A stretch of 64,000 bases of DNA from an uncultured Olleya sp. GTDB taxonomy: Bacteria > Bacteroidota > Bacteroidia > Flavobacteriales > Flavobacteriaceae. Position numbers and translations under genes: made by a program. A model generated the notes under the pieces. That model worked only from the letters and a program-made list of their open reading frames with translations. It ran no database searches and had not been told where the DNA came from. Positions 36,067 to 45,548 of the stretch are shown one piece after another (position 1 is the stretch's first letter; every line of letters starts with the position of its first letter). The stretch spans positions 248,001 to 312,000 of the forward strand of contig CANNFD010000001.1 in assembly GCA_947503885.1 (NCBI GenBank), read 5' to 3'.

Positions 36067-38487
36067 ATGACTAAAAAAATTATTTCATTTTGCTTACTCG
36101 TTTTATGCTTAAATCTAACTTTTGCACAAAACAACAATGAAAAAACGGTAACCATTACTGGAAAAATCCTAGAAGAAGACACAAATGCACCCTTAGAATA
36201 TGCAACTGTTGTTTTTAAAAATACTAAAAACGAATCAGATTTAACCGGAGGAATTACTGATGCATCCGGTAATTATGCAATTGAAGTCAAAACAGGAACT
36301 TATAATATTAGCTTTGAATATATAGGTTTTAAAACTGAATATATTCCTAATAAATCAATTACAAAAGACGAAACTTTTAAGACTCAATATTTATCAATTG
36401 ATGCTGAAGCTTTAGACGAAGTTGAAATTGTTGCAGAAAAAACTACTGTACAAATTAGACTTGATAAAAAAATATATAACGTAGGTAAAGATTTAACTGT
36501 ACGTGGTGGTACCGTAAGTGATGTATTAGATAATGTCCCTTCGGTTTCAGTAGATGTAGAGGGTAATGTTGCTTTACGTGGAAATGATAACGTACGTATC
36601 TTAATTAACGGTAAACCTTCAGGATTAGTAGGCTTAAATTCTACTGACGCCTTAAGACAATTACCAGCAGAATCTATAGATAGAGTCGAAGTTATTACAT
36701 CTCCATCTGCTAGATATGAGTCAGAAGGAACTGCAGGAATATTAAACATTATACTAAAACGTAGTAAATTACAAGGATTAAATGGTGCTATTACAACTAA
36801 TGTTGGTTATAACCCATCTGCGGGAATTAACGGAAACATAAACTATAGAACTGGAGACATCAATATTTTTAATACTTCTGGTTATAGTTACAGAGAAGCT
36901 CCAGGAAACTCTTTTTCTTCAACTCAATATAAGTCTTCAGGTAACTTTTTAGACGAAACAAATGAATTTGATCGTATAAGAAAAGGACTAACTACTAACT
37001 TTGGAGTAGAATGGTATGTTAATGAAACTGCTTCTTTAACAACTTCTTTTTTATATAGAGATAGTGATAATGAAAGAAAAACAACAAACTTTTCAGAACA
37101 GTTTGACTCTAACAGAAACTTATTGTCCACAACATTACGTTTAGACCCTGAAGTAGAAAAAGATAAAACAATACAGTACGCTTTAAATTTTCAAAAAAAT
37201 TATGATGATAGTGGACATGTATTAACTTTTGATTTTCAATATGAAGACAGCTCAGAAAACGAAAACTCTTTAGTACAAGTCAACGATGTAACCTCAGAGC
37301 GTGTTGCATCATTAGAAGATCAAAGACAAATTTTATTAAAAACAGATTACGTATTACCTATTGGAGAAAACAGTCAATTTGAAGCTGGATATAGAGGTAA
37401 TTTTAATACGACTACAACAGATTTTCAAGTAGAATTATTAGACACAGATACAAACCAATTTGAGTTAAGTACTGACCTAACAAACGTTTTAAACTTTAGA
37501 GAATATCTTAACGCAGTTTACACGCAATACGGTAGTAAGTTTAATAAATTTTCGTTTTTATTAGGTCTACGTTTAGAAAATACTCAATTAACTATTGACC
37601 AACCAACTACAGGAGATTATAATAAAAGAAACTTTACAGGTTTATTCCCTACTGTAAATTTAAATTATGAGATCTCTGATAGAGAAAACGTAACGTTAGG
37701 TTATGCAAGACGTTTACGTCGTCCTCGTGGATATTTTTTAAACCCATTCCCTTCTAGATCTAGTGTAACAAATTATTTTCAAGGTAACCCTAATTTAAAC
37801 CCAAGTTACTCTGGACAATTTGATTTAGGATATTTAAAGCGTTTTGGAAAATTCACATTCAACTCTTCTTTATACTATTCTCATGCAACTGATGCATTTA
37901 ACTATGTTAGTTTTGATACTGGAGAGTTTGCTACTGTTGATGGAGAACAATATCCTATTATACAACGTACACCTATTAACTTAGCGACAGAGGACAGATA
38001 TGGTTTTGAGTTTACATTAACTTACAACCCATCTAGAAAGTGGCGTATAAATGGAAACTTTAACTTCTTCCAAAATGATACTAAAGGAGATACTCCAAAT
38101 GGACTATCTTTAGATAACTCTAACTCTAGCTGGTTTGCCAGAATAAATAATAAATATACTTTACCAGGAGAAATTGATTGGCAAACAAACCTAAACTATA
38201 GAGGCCCTAATGAAGATGCACAAAATAAATCTGAAGGTATTTTTACTACTACTATGGCGTTTAGTAAAGACTTATTTAATGACAGAGCATCAATTGCTTT
38301 TAACGTAAACGATTTATTTAACAGTAGAAAACGTCAACAAACAACCTCTACTCCAACTTATGATGCTTATAGCGAGTTTCAATGGAGAGAGCGTAGTTTT
38401 AACTTAGCGTTTACTTATAGATTTAACCAAAAGAAAAAACGCACAGAACGTGGAAGCTATGGTGGTGATGAAGATTTTGAAGGATAA
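36067..38487 (+). CDS. outer-membrane beta-barrel family protein (TonB-dependent receptor-like)
   Basis: An 806-residue outer-membrane protein: signal peptide (ending LTFAQ), carboxypeptidase-regulatory-like domain (TGKILEEDTNAPLEYATVVF, about 30-110), plug domain (VRGGTVSDVLDNVPSVSVD, NVRILINGKPSG, VEVITSPSARYESEGTAG), and a C-terminal barrel of the outer_membrane_beta-barrel type ending FNLAFTYRFNQKKKR plus an acidic tail. Unlike SusC it has no SusD partner next to it. Substrate unknown; peptides, siderophores or other large molecules are possible. It has its own promoter and terminator. Confidence 0.88.
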   Translation: MTKKIISFCLLVLCLNLTFAQNNNEKTVTITGKILEEDTNAPLEYATVVFKNTKNESDLTGGITDASGNYAIEVKTGTYNISFEYIGFKTEYIPNKSITKDETFKTQYLSIDAEALDEVEIVAEKTTVQIRLDKKIYNVGKDLTVRGGTVSDVLDNVPSVSVDVEGNVALRGNDNVRILINGKPSGLVGLNSTDALRQLPAESIDRVEVITSPSARYESEGTAGILNIILKRSKLQGLNGAITTNVGYNPSAGINGNINYRTGDINIFNTSGYSYREAPGNSFSSTQYKSSGNFLDETNEFDRIRKGLTTNFGVEWYVNETASLTTSFLYRDSDNERKTTNFSEQFDSNRNLLSTTLRLDPEVEKDKTIQYALNFQKNYDDSGHVLTFDFQYEDSSENENSLVQVNDVTSERVASLEDQRQILLKTDYVLPIGENSQFEAGYRGNFNTTTTDFQVELLDTDTNQFELSTDLTNVLNFREYLNAVYTQYGSKFNKFSFLLGLRLENTQLTIDQPTTGDYNKRNFTGLFPTVNLNYEISDRENVTLGYARRLRRPRGYFLNPFPSRSSVTNYFQGNPNLNPSYSGQFDLGYLKRFGKFTFNSSLYYSHATDAFNYVSFDTGEFATVDGEQYPIIQRTPINLATEDRYGFEFTLTYNPSRKWRINGNFNFFQNDTKGDTPNGLSLDNSNSSWFARINNKYTLPGEIDWQTNLNYRGPNEDAQNKSEGIFTTTMAFSKDLFNDRASIAFNVNDLFNSRKRQQTTSTPTYDAYSEFQWRERSFNLAFTYRFNQKKKRTERGSYGGDEDFEG

Positions 38488-38507
38488 AAATCTCACCTTA
38501 TAATAAA

Positions 38508-38547
38508 TAAAAATGCTGCTAGTTAATTTTACTAGCAGCATTTTTTG
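38508..38547 (+). terminator. terminator after the outer-membrane receptor
   Basis: AAATGCTGCTAGT pairs perfectly with ACTAGCAGCATTT around a short AT loop, followed by T6. Confidence 0.92.
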
Positions 38548-38583
38548 TTTAATACCACTTAAATAATAACATAATGTTAAGCA

Positions 38584-38620
38584 CAAAAAAAGGGAAATTC
38601 GAAATGAATTTCCCTTTTTA
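38584..38620. terminator. terminator after the 57-residue membrane gene
   Basis: AAAAGGGAAATTC and GAATTTCCCTTTT form a strong stem with A and T flanks, just downstream of the minus-strand small gene; it can also work in the plus direction. Confidence 0.85.
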
Positions 38621-38637
38621 ATATAGTTTGATTAAAA

Positions 38638-38811
38638 TTAAGCGTTACGCTTAGCTTTTTTCTCTTCTTTAATTTCGTTTAAACGCTCAATTAAACTTCC
38701 ACCGATCCAGTAAGGAACAACAAAAGTTATTAAAAAAATCATTAACCAAAACCCTATGGTTAAGATAGTTAAAAATGCTAAAAAGCCTAAATATTGGTCA
38801 AATTCGAACAT
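38638..38811 (-). CDS. 57-residue small membrane protein
   Basis: A minus-strand reading frame from ATG at 38809-38811 to TAA at 38638-38640 encodes 57 residues: MFEFDQYLGFLAFL, a strongly hydrophobic core (about residues 8-36), then a charged helix rich in Lys and Glu ending AKRNA. This is the layout of a single-span or hairpin small membrane protein with a cytoplasmic tail. A strong terminator lies immediately after the stop, supporting expression. I do not recognise a named family; function unknown. Confidence 0.7.
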   Translation of the reverse strand: MFEFDQYLGFLAFLTILTIGFWLMIFLITFVVPYWIGGSLIERLNEIKEEKKAKRNA

Positions 38812-39050
38812 AATGCGTTTGTTTCTTGTTATATTATTACTGCAAATATAAAGTAAAGTTGGTTTTTAAACAATACAAAATTTAAAATTATTAACAGAGT
38901 TGTTAATAACCTTCTCCTTTTCATAAACAAGCAAAGACAATTACTGTTATTAAACATTCATTTTATAAATATAAATTAAAATAGGCCTTTAATTAACCTA
39001 AATTTAGTTAAAAAAATATAACCAGACCAAATTAACCTATCTAAATTTTG

Positions 39051-39058
39051 TAATTTTG
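39051..39058 (+). promoter_or_regulatory. -7 element for fumC
   Basis: TAATTTTG fits TAnnTTTG, 27 bases before the fumC ATG. Confidence 0.45.
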
Positions 39059-39085
39059 CAATCTTAAAATTAATCAATCTTTACA

Positions 39086-40483
39086 ATGGAATATAGAATA
39101 GAAAAAGATACCATGGGCGAAGTTAAAGTACCTGCAGACAAGCTTTGGGGTGCACAAACAGAACGTTCTAGAAATAATTTTAAAATTGGTAACGTAGCAT
39201 CAATGCCACTAGAAGTGGTTTATGGTTTTGCTTATCTTAAAAAAGCTGCTGCTTACACCAATTGTGAGCTTGGTGTTTTACCAATTGAAAAAAGAGATCT
39301 TATCGCACAAGTATGTGACGAAATTTTAAAAGGACAACATGATGACCAATTTCCGTTAGTGATTTGGCAAACCGGTTCTGGTACGCAATCTAACATGAAT
39401 GTTAATGAGGTTATTGCTAACAGAGCGCATCAATTAGCAGGCAAAACAATTGGAGAAGGAGAAAAAACAATCCAACCAAATGACGATGTTAATAAATCAC
39501 AATCCTCAAACGATACGTTTCCAACAGGAATGCATATTGCTGCCTATACTAAAATTGTAAAAAACACAATTCCAGGTGTAAAACAATTACGTGATACTTT
39601 AAAAAAGAAATCTGAAACTTTTAAAAATGTAGTTAAAATTGGTCGTACGCATTTAATGGATGCGACACCTTTAACTTTAGGTCAAGAGTTTTCTGGATAC
39701 GTGTCTCAATTAGATCATGGATTAAAAGCTTTAGAAAACACGTTACCACATTTAAGCGAAATTGCATTAGGTGGTACAGCTGTTGGAACAGGTTTAAACA
39801 CTCCTAATGGCTATTCTAAACGTGTAGCAGAGTATATTGCAGAGTTTACAGGACAACCTTTTATAACTGCACCTAACAAATTTGAAGCGTTAGCTGCACA
39901 TGATGCTATTGTAGAGAGTCATGGCGCATTAAAGCAATTAGCGGTATCCTTAAATAAAATTGCTAACGATATCCGTATGATGGCATCGGGACCACGTTCT
40001 GGTATTGGAGAAATTACAATTCCTGCGAATGAGCCTGGAAGCTCAATCATGCCAGGTAAAGTTAATCCAACACAATGTGAAGCATTAACAATGGTTTGTG
40101 CTCAGGTTATGGGTAATGATGTAGCAATTACTGTAGGTGGCACACAAGGTCATTACGAGCTAAATGTATTTAAACCAATGATGGCTGCTAACATTTTACA
40201 ATCTGCACAATTAATTGGTGATGCCTGTGTAAGTTTTGATGTTAACTGTGCTGCTGGTATCGAGCCTAATTACGAAGTAATTAAGGAGCTACTTAATAAC
40301 TCTTTAATGCTTGTTACTGCTTTAAATACCAAAATTGGATATTACAAAGCTGCTGAAATTGCAAATACAGCTCATAAAAACGGAACTACACTTAAAGTGG
40401 AAGCTATTAATTTAGGTTACGTAACTGCTGAAGATTATGACGAGTGGGTTAAACCAGAAAATATGGTAGGTACTTTAAAATAA
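39086..40483 (+). CDS. fumC: class II fumarate hydratase
   Basis: Iron-independent fumarase of the citric acid cycle that interconverts fumarate and malate; 465 residues, the usual length. Landmarks are the N-terminal [34 protein letters not shown], the catalytic His region [15 protein letters not shown] and the superfamily signature [15 protein letters not shown]. It is a single-gene transcript with its own -7 element and a strong terminator. Confidence 0.98.
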   Translation: MEYRIEKDTMGEVKVPADKLWGAQTERSRNNFKIGNVASMPLEVVYGFAYLKKAAAYTNCELGVLPIEKRDLIAQVCDEILKGQHDDQFPLVIWQTGSGTQSNMNVNEVIANRAHQLAGKTIGEGEKTIQPNDDVNKSQSSNDTFPTGMHIAAYTKIVKNTIPGVKQLRDTLKKKSETFKNVVKIGRTHLMDATPLTLGQEFSGYVSQLDHGLKALENTLPHLSEIALGGTAVGTGLNTPNGYSKRVAEYIAEFTGQPFITAPNKFEALAAHDAIVESHGALKQLAVSLNKIANDIRMMASGPRSGIGEITIPANEPGSSIMPGKVNPTQCEALTMVCAQVMGNDVAITVGGTQGHYELNVFKPMMAANILQSAQLIGDACVSFDVNCAAGIEPNYEVIKELLNNSLMLVTALNTKIGYYKAAEIANTAHKNGTTLKVEAINLGYVTAEDYDEWVKPENMVGTLK

Positions 40484-40510
40484 TACACAATTAATTAAAG
40501 TAAAAAAATC

Positions 40511-40546
40511 AAAAAAACCGATAAGTAATCTTATCGGTTTTTTTTT
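40511..40546 (+). terminator. terminator after fumC
   Basis: AACCGATAAG pairs with CTTATCGGTT around a TAAT loop, followed by a long T run. Confidence 0.92.
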
Positions 40547-40643
40547 GTTAGTTATTAATTTAAATAGGGATGGCTTATTTGACCATTGCAAGGTTATAAC
40601 TAATAATTAATTTATTCATTAACATATGTTAATAAATGCAATA

Positions 40644-41234
40644 TTATTGCTTGGCCCTTATCCTACTTAATTGTACAGGGGTAATACTTAAATATTTTGC
40701 AATTTGATATTGAGGGATTAAATTATCAATTTTTGGAATCGCTTTTCTTAGTTTTAAATAGCGCTCTTTAGCATTCATAGTAAGTAATTCTATATGTTTT
40801 TTATCATTTTGACATAATAAAAACTGTAAAAAATTAACATGAAATCCTAATATTTCTGCATTAGTTTTACATAGGTTTTTGTATTTGTAATAATCTATTT
40901 TATAAATCTCACAATCCGTTAGTGTTTCATAAACACTACCAGAAGGTTTTTGATTAATTAAAGCATCAAAAGAGGCTAAAAATGTAAGTGGGACAAATAT
41001 AGACTTGGTGACTTCCTTACCATTTTCTAACCTAACGTAAGAGCGCATCACACCTTTGTTAATCATATAAATGTATTTAGGGACATATCCAATGTCATCT
41101 AAAATAGTTCCTGCTTTTACTTCAACTTCTTCTGATATGTCAAGCATTAGCTTAAAAGAAGCTTCTGAAACAGGGTAAAATGAGGATACATAATCATATA
41201 TCTCATTATAATTTTTTGAAATTTCAGTAATCAT
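40644..41234 (-). CDS. Crp/Fnr-family transcriptional regulator
   Basis: A 196-residue protein with a cyclic-nucleotide-binding-like beta-roll (about residues 25-115, including VKAGTILDDIGYVPKYIYMI) and a C-terminal helix-turn-helix (IPQYQIAKYLSITPVQLSRI). Fnr-type Cys residues are absent and the cAMP-phosphate cassette is not clearly preserved, so the effector is unknown, as for many Bacteroidota Crp relatives. It is divergent from hutI, making control of histidine degradation an attractive but unproven idea. I saw no perfect dyad in the 159-base region between them. Confidence 0.85.
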   Translation of the reverse strand: MITEISKNYNEIYDYVSSFYPVSEASFKLMLDISEEVEVKAGTILDDIGYVPKYIYMINKGVMRSYVRLENGKEVTKSIFVPLTFLASFDALINQKPSGSVYETLTDCEIYKIDYYKYKNLCKTNAEILGFHVNFLQFLLCQNDKKHIELLTMNAKERYLKLRKAIPKIDNLIPQYQIAKYLSITPVQLSRIRAKQ

Positions 41235-41362
41235 AATTTTTATTTACACACAGTATAAAAGTAACCTTTTAAATGATTGATTTTAAAACTTTTCGACATA
41301 AAGCATTTAAAATGATGTGATAAGTAATGTAATTAGAATTATTCAATGCTATGCATTTTATC

Positions 41363-41370
41363 TATATTTG
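41363..41370 (+). promoter_or_regulatory. -7 element for hutI
   Basis: TATATTTG fits TAnnTTTG and lies 23 bases before the preferred hutI ATG at 41394; this supports that start over an in-frame ATG at 41346 that would lie upstream of the element. Confidence 0.5.
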
Positions 41371-41393
41371 AACTTAAATTTAAGTCTATTTTT

Positions 41394-42629
41394 ATGTCAA
41401 CACTTATTATAAATATCCAAGAATTAGTCCAGGTAAGAGAAGAAAACGTTTTAAAAATATCTGGTGACTTAATGAAAAAACTCCCAACCATTAAAGATGC
41501 TTATCTATTAATTGAAAATGATACTATAATCGATTATGGTTCCATGAAAAATGTAGATGGTATTACAGCTGATAAAACTATTGATGCTACCGGAAAAATT
41601 GTATTACCAACATGGTGTGACTCTCACACACATATCGTTTATGCTGGTGATAGATCTCAAGAATTTGTTGACCGTATTAATGGATTAAGTTATGAGGATA
41701 TTGCAAATCGTGGCGGAGGTATTATAAATAGTGCAAAAACACTTCAAAACACAAGTGAAGATGACCTATACAACCAATCCATAACACGTGTTAAAGCTGT
41801 AATGAAACTAGGTACCGGAGCTATTGAAATTAAATCAGGTTACGGATTAACTCCAGACGCAGAGCTTAAAATGTTGCGCGTTATAAAACGTATCAAACAA
41901 GATTTTCCAATAAAAGTAAAAGCTACTTTTTTAGGTGCTCATGCGCTACCTCTTGAATTTAAAGAAAATAAGCAAGGTTATTTAGATCAAATTATTAATG
42001 TCATGCTACCACAAATAGCTAAAGAAAATTTAGCAAATTATATTGACGTCTTTTGCGAAAAAGGATATTTTGATTTAAACGATACAGAGCAAATTTTAAA
42101 AGCTGGACAACAGTATAATTTACCGTCTAAAATACATGTTAATCAATTTAATGCTTTTGGAGGTATTGCTTTGGCTGTAAAGTATAATGCGATAAGTGTA
42201 GACCATTTAGAAGAGTTAAACCAAGAGGATATAGAGGCTTTAAAAAACAGCAATACTATGCCTGTAGCACTTCCCTCCTGCTCATATTTTTTAAGTATTC
42301 CGTACACACAAGGAAGACAACTAATTAATGCTGGTTTACCCTTAGCTTTAGCTTCAGATTATAACCCAGGCTCTACACCATCAGGTAACATGAATTTTGT
42401 AGTAAGTACAGCTTGTATTAAAATGAGGTTAACACCAGAAGAAGCAATAAATGCAGCCACTATAAATGGCGCATATGCAATGGGGATTTCTAATCAATAT
42501 GGAAGTATTACTAAAGGTAAAAAAGCTAATCTAATTATAACAAAACCAATATCAAGCTATAACTATTTACCATATGCTTTTGGAGATAACCATATTGAAA
42601 CAGTTATTATAAATGGAGAAATTATCTAA
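41394..42629 (+). CDS. hutI: imidazolonepropionase
   Basis: Third step of histidine degradation: hydrolyses imidazolone-5-propionate to N-formimino-glutamate. The 411-residue amidohydrolase keeps the metal site DSHTHIVYAGDR, the RGGGI segment, LGAHALP, the metal His region SKIHVNQFNAFGG and the late ALASDYNPGSTP Asp. The start at 41394 (MSTLIINIQELVQ) is preferred to an upstream in-frame ATG because the promoter element lies between them. Its 3' end overlaps the next gene by 17 bases. hutG is 1.6 kb downstream; hutH and hutU are not in the window. Confidence 0.95.
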   Translation: MSTLIINIQELVQVREENVLKISGDLMKKLPTIKDAYLLIENDTIIDYGSMKNVDGITADKTIDATGKIVLPTWCDSHTHIVYAGDRSQEFVDRINGLSYEDIANRGGGIINSAKTLQNTSEDDLYNQSITRVKAVMKLGTGAIEIKSGYGLTPDAELKMLRVIKRIKQDFPIKVKATFLGAHALPLEFKENKQGYLDQIINVMLPQIAKENLANYIDVFCEKGYFDLNDTEQILKAGQQYNLPSKIHVNQFNAFGGIALAVKYNAISVDHLEELNQEDIEALKNSNTMPVALPSCSYFLSIPYTQGRQLINAGLPLALASDYNPGSTPSGNMNFVVSTACIKMRLTPEEAINAATINGAYAMGISNQYGSITKGKKANLIITKPISSYNYLPYAFGDNHIETVIINGEII

Positions 42630-43182
42630 TTTTAAACTTAATCCTGCTTTTTTACTTTCTAAATTATCAATCAATTTAGGATTAACAGATTTTAATGCAG
42701 TGTTAAATTACATCCATCAATTACCTTACGGAAGAAACACAGAAAGAAGCGATTTTACTTTAGTTTTAAAAGAGAATAAAGGAACATGCTCTACCAAACA
42801 CGCCTTTTTAAAGCAATTGGGTATTGAAAATAAGCAAGAACACATCAAGCTTTATTTAGGTGTTTATAAAATGAATAACCTTAATACTAGTGGAATAGCT
42901 TCGGTATTAAAACATTATAAATTAGACTACATTCCAGAAGCTCATACTTATTTAAAAGTTAACAATCAGATTATAGATGTTACTAGAACAAGATCATCTA
43001 AAAACACATTTCAGAATTCACTTTTATTTGAAGAACAAATTCTGCCTTCAAATATTGGAGATTATAAGTTAAATATGCATCAAAATTTTATAAAAAACTG
43101 GATTAAAACTGAAGCTATTAATTATACTTTTAATGATTTGTGGGCAATTAGAGAGCTTTGCATTGCTAGATTAAGTGCATAA
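42613..43182 (+). CDS. transglutaminase-like protein overlapping hutI
   Basis: A 189-residue cytoplasmic protein with no family I can name with certainty. A Cys-His-Asp pattern typical of transglutaminase-like folds is visible: Cys in ENKGTCSTKHAFLKQLG, then His and Asp in PEAHTYLKVNNQIIDVTRT. The rest is helical, ending WAIRELCIARLSA. It overlaps hutI by 17 bases in another frame, so the two are translationally coupled. Whether it acts in histidine metabolism or as a protease or amidase is unknown. A terminator follows immediately. Confidence 0.65.
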   Translation: MEKLSNFKLNPAFLLSKLSINLGLTDFNAVLNYIHQLPYGRNTERSDFTLVLKENKGTCSTKHAFLKQLGIENKQEHIKLYLGVYKMNNLNTSGIASVLKHYKLDYIPEAHTYLKVNNQIIDVTRTRSSKNTFQNSLLFEEQILPSNIGDYKLNMHQNFIKNWIKTEAINYTFNDLWAIRELCIARLSA

Positions 43183-43218
43183 AAAAAAACCTGAAAACTT
43201 AAAGTTATCAGGTTTTTA
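43182..43218. terminator. terminator after the hutI operon
   Basis: AAAACCTGA pairs with TCAGGTTTT with an inner AACTT/AAGTT extension and A/T flanks; it can also serve the minus-strand gene ending at 43252. Confidence 0.8.
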
Positions 43219-43251
43219 ATAAGGGATAATTAATTAATATTAGCTCAAGTT

Positions 43252-44136
43252 TTATTTTAGTGTAAATTCTGAACTTGATACCAACTCGTTAGAATTAAAG
43301 ACATTTATTTGGTAACGTCCTTTTTCAAAATCATCATCTGTATTATTTGTTATAAACTCGCAAATATCTAGATTTCCATTTTCATAGTTAAACTTACTAA
43401 TAATACTATAATTAAGTATTTGCTCGCCAAATTTAATCTGTTCGTTTGCTCCAAGAATGTTATTTTTAGGATCAATCACTTGCACGTACAGTTCTTTATC
43501 TCCTGATTGTACTAATTTATTTTTAGCAACTGTATAACATACTCTAATTTTATCACTACGTCTTGCTCTTTCGGTTGGTATTAATTTACCGTTATTACGT
43601 TCAATAACTCCAAAACCTTTAAGATTAGCTGTTGTTAATACTGCTGCATTTTCAACAACTCCTGCAAGTGCTGTATTTTGTATTAATAATGAATCATTAA
43701 ACATTTTACTTTGCTCGTATCTAACATTTGTACTATCTAAAGTAGTTGCTAATTGCATGTTTTCAACTTTTAATCTATCATTTTCTGATAATAAAGCATC
43801 CATTTCATCTTGTAATGCTAAGTATTTCTTTTTATACTTCCATAAGCTGCTAACGTTATTTTCTGCGACTTTTAACGAGTCTATTAAGCCTTGAATACGC
43901 GCTCTAGCTTCAATCAAATTTTGATTAGTTACTTGACTTTCGCTTAATGCAACATCATACTTAGCAACCATGACATTTAAATCTTTTAAAACATCATTTT
44001 TTTCTTGCGTTAACTGTTGTTCATTTTGTTGTTTGTCTTTGTATAAAGTCGATGTGTAAATCCCGGTACCTATAAATAAGGCTAAAGCTATACCTAATGC
44101 TACTTTTAATCCTGTACTTGCTGTTTTATTTGACAT
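43252..44136 (-). CDS. membrane-anchored coiled-coil protein of unknown function
   Basis: A 294-residue protein: one N-terminal membrane segment (GLKVALGIALALFIGTGIY), a coiled coil from about residue 35 to 150, and a C-terminal beta-rich domain (about 165-294) with ERARRSDKIRVCYTVAKN and KGRYQINVFNSN. This type is widespread in Flavobacteriaceae, where I recall it carrying a misleading ParA label; no Walker motif is present, so a ParA role is not supported. The C-terminal domain probably lies in the periplasm. It sits on the opposite strand between hutI and hutG. Confidence 0.7.
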   Translation of the reverse strand: MSNKTASTGLKVALGIALALFIGTGIYTSTLYKDKQQNEQQLTQEKNDVLKDLNVMVAKYDVALSESQVTNQNLIEARARIQGLIDSLKVAENNVSSLWKYKKKYLALQDEMDALLSENDRLKVENMQLATTLDSTNVRYEQSKMFNDSLLIQNTALAGVVENAAVLTTANLKGFGVIERNNGKLIPTERARRSDKIRVCYTVAKNKLVQSGDKELYVQVIDPKNNILGANEQIKFGEQILNYSIISKFNYENGNLDICEFITNNTDDDFEKGRYQINVFNSNELVSSSEFTLK

Positions 44137-44236
44137 ATTGATTTGTTTTTAAATTCTAAATGTTAATTCTTTGTTCTAGTTTAAACTTTAATAATAAAAA
44201 CGTAATTTTAATTTTTCAAAACTACATATAAAGTAA

Positions 44237-45265
44237 ATGGATAAATTAGTTTTATTTGATAACTCAACTTTAAACAACCTACTAAATACACGTTCTGGCG
44301 AAACCAAATTTGGTGAACATGTTACAACGTTAACCAGTGTTTCAAATATATACGACACACTTATAACTTTGGACGTCGACTATGTTATTTTTGGTCTTCC
44401 CGAATCAGTTGGTGTATTTGCAAATCACGGTAAATCAGGCACTTCAAGCACTTGGGAGGCAACAATTAAAATTTTGTTAAATACGCAAAGCAACAATTTT
44501 AATCCTGCAAAAAAGGTTTTAGTACTTGGACATTTAGATTTTACCACAGAGCAAGAAATGCTTTTGACACTAAATCAAGATAACCCAAAACATATTTCAA
44601 AATCTAGAAAGCTAGTTGCGCAAATAGATAAGCATGTTGTGGATTTAGTAACCACAATAGTTAGCGCTGGTAAAACACCAATTGCAATTGGTGGCGGACA
44701 TAACAATGCTTACGGAATGATAAAAGGGACTAGCCTAGCTTTAAAACAACCTGTAAATAGTATAAATTTTGATGCACATACAGATTTTAGAGCTTTAGAA
44801 GGCAGACATAGTGGTAATGGTTTTAGTTATGCTTACGCTGAAGGCTTTTTAAAACGCTATTTTGCTTTTGGATTACATGAAAATTATACATCATCCGACA
44901 TTTTTAGTCAATTTGAAGAAAATAAACATCTAGACTATAATACTTACGAAGCGATTGCTGTAAGACAACAAATAAAGTTTAAAAAAGAATTACGTCGTGC
45001 AGAAAAACATATTAATACTACTAATTTTGGAATTGAAATAGATTGTGATGCTATAATAAACACTCCTAGTAGCGCACAAACATCAAGTGGTTTTTCCGCA
45101 GAAAAGACAAGACAGTTTTTACATCATTTTGCAAATCTAGATAACGTTAGCTATTTGCATATTTGCGAAGCAATTGCTAAAAATAAAAAAGCTGCTCAAG
45201 TAGGTAAACTAGTTAGCTATTTAATAACTGATTTTATACGTTCAAACTCTAATAAAAATGACTAA
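44237..45265 (+). CDS. hutG: formimidoylglutamase (arginase family)
   Basis: Hydrolyses N-formimino-L-glutamate to glutamate and formamide, the last step of histidine degradation in this branch. The 342-residue arginase-fold enzyme shows the dimanganese-site motifs IGGGHNNAYG, NFDAHTDFR and GIEIDCDAI, plus the glutamate-specific RALEGRHSGNGFSYA segment. It is close to hutI but separated by a minus-strand gene. Its last eight bases overlap the start of a small membrane gene, so it leads a three-gene run. Confidence 0.88.
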   Translation: MDKLVLFDNSTLNNLLNTRSGETKFGEHVTTLTSVSNIYDTLITLDVDYVIFGLPESVGVFANHGKSGTSSTWEATIKILLNTQSNNFNPAKKVLVLGHLDFTTEQEMLLTLNQDNPKHISKSRKLVAQIDKHVVDLVTTIVSAGKTPIAIGGGHNNAYGMIKGTSLALKQPVNSINFDAHTDFRALEGRHSGNGFSYAYAEGFLKRYFAFGLHENYTSSDIFSQFEENKHLDYNTYEAIAVRQQIKFKKELRRAEKHINTTNFGIEIDCDAIINTPSSAQTSSGFSAEKTRQFLHHFANLDNVSYLHICEAIAKNKKAAQVGKLVSYLITDFIRSNSNKND

Positions 45266-45548
45266 GCTTCAAATAGAGTACTTAAGACTAAGCATAGCTT
45301 TTATCGTCTTTGCTTTTATTATCACCCTTCTTTTTTTAAACATTAATCAAGTACAAATACAATGGTTTACTAAACTGACAGAGGTTTTAACAATTCCAGC
45401 TTTATTACTAAGTATTGCTATCCCATTATGGATGATTGTAGATTTAATCAGAAAAAAAGTAGCTGATAAAGCGATTTTTAATCTGACCTTTTTTATTTCG
45501 GTAATTTCTATTTTGTTATTGCTTTTTACAATTTACCTACTGTATTAA
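45258..45548 (+). CDS. small membrane protein with three predicted spans
   Basis: A 96-residue protein made of three hydrophobic segments (SIAFIVFAFIITLLFL, IPALLLSIAIPLWMIV, FISVISILLLLFTIYLL) with short charged linkers. It overlaps hutG by eight bases and abuts the following GNAT gene, so the three are probably co-expressed. No family is recognised and no function can be given. Confidence 0.7.
   Translation: MTKLQIEYLRLSIAFIVFAFIITLLFLNINQVQIQWFTKLTEVLTIPALLLSIAIPLWMIVDLIRKKVADKAIFNLTFFISVISILLLLFTIYLLY

Noticed and set aside
43252-44136. ParA-type chromosome partitioning protein
   Set aside because: No Walker motif; the protein is a membrane-anchored coiled coil.
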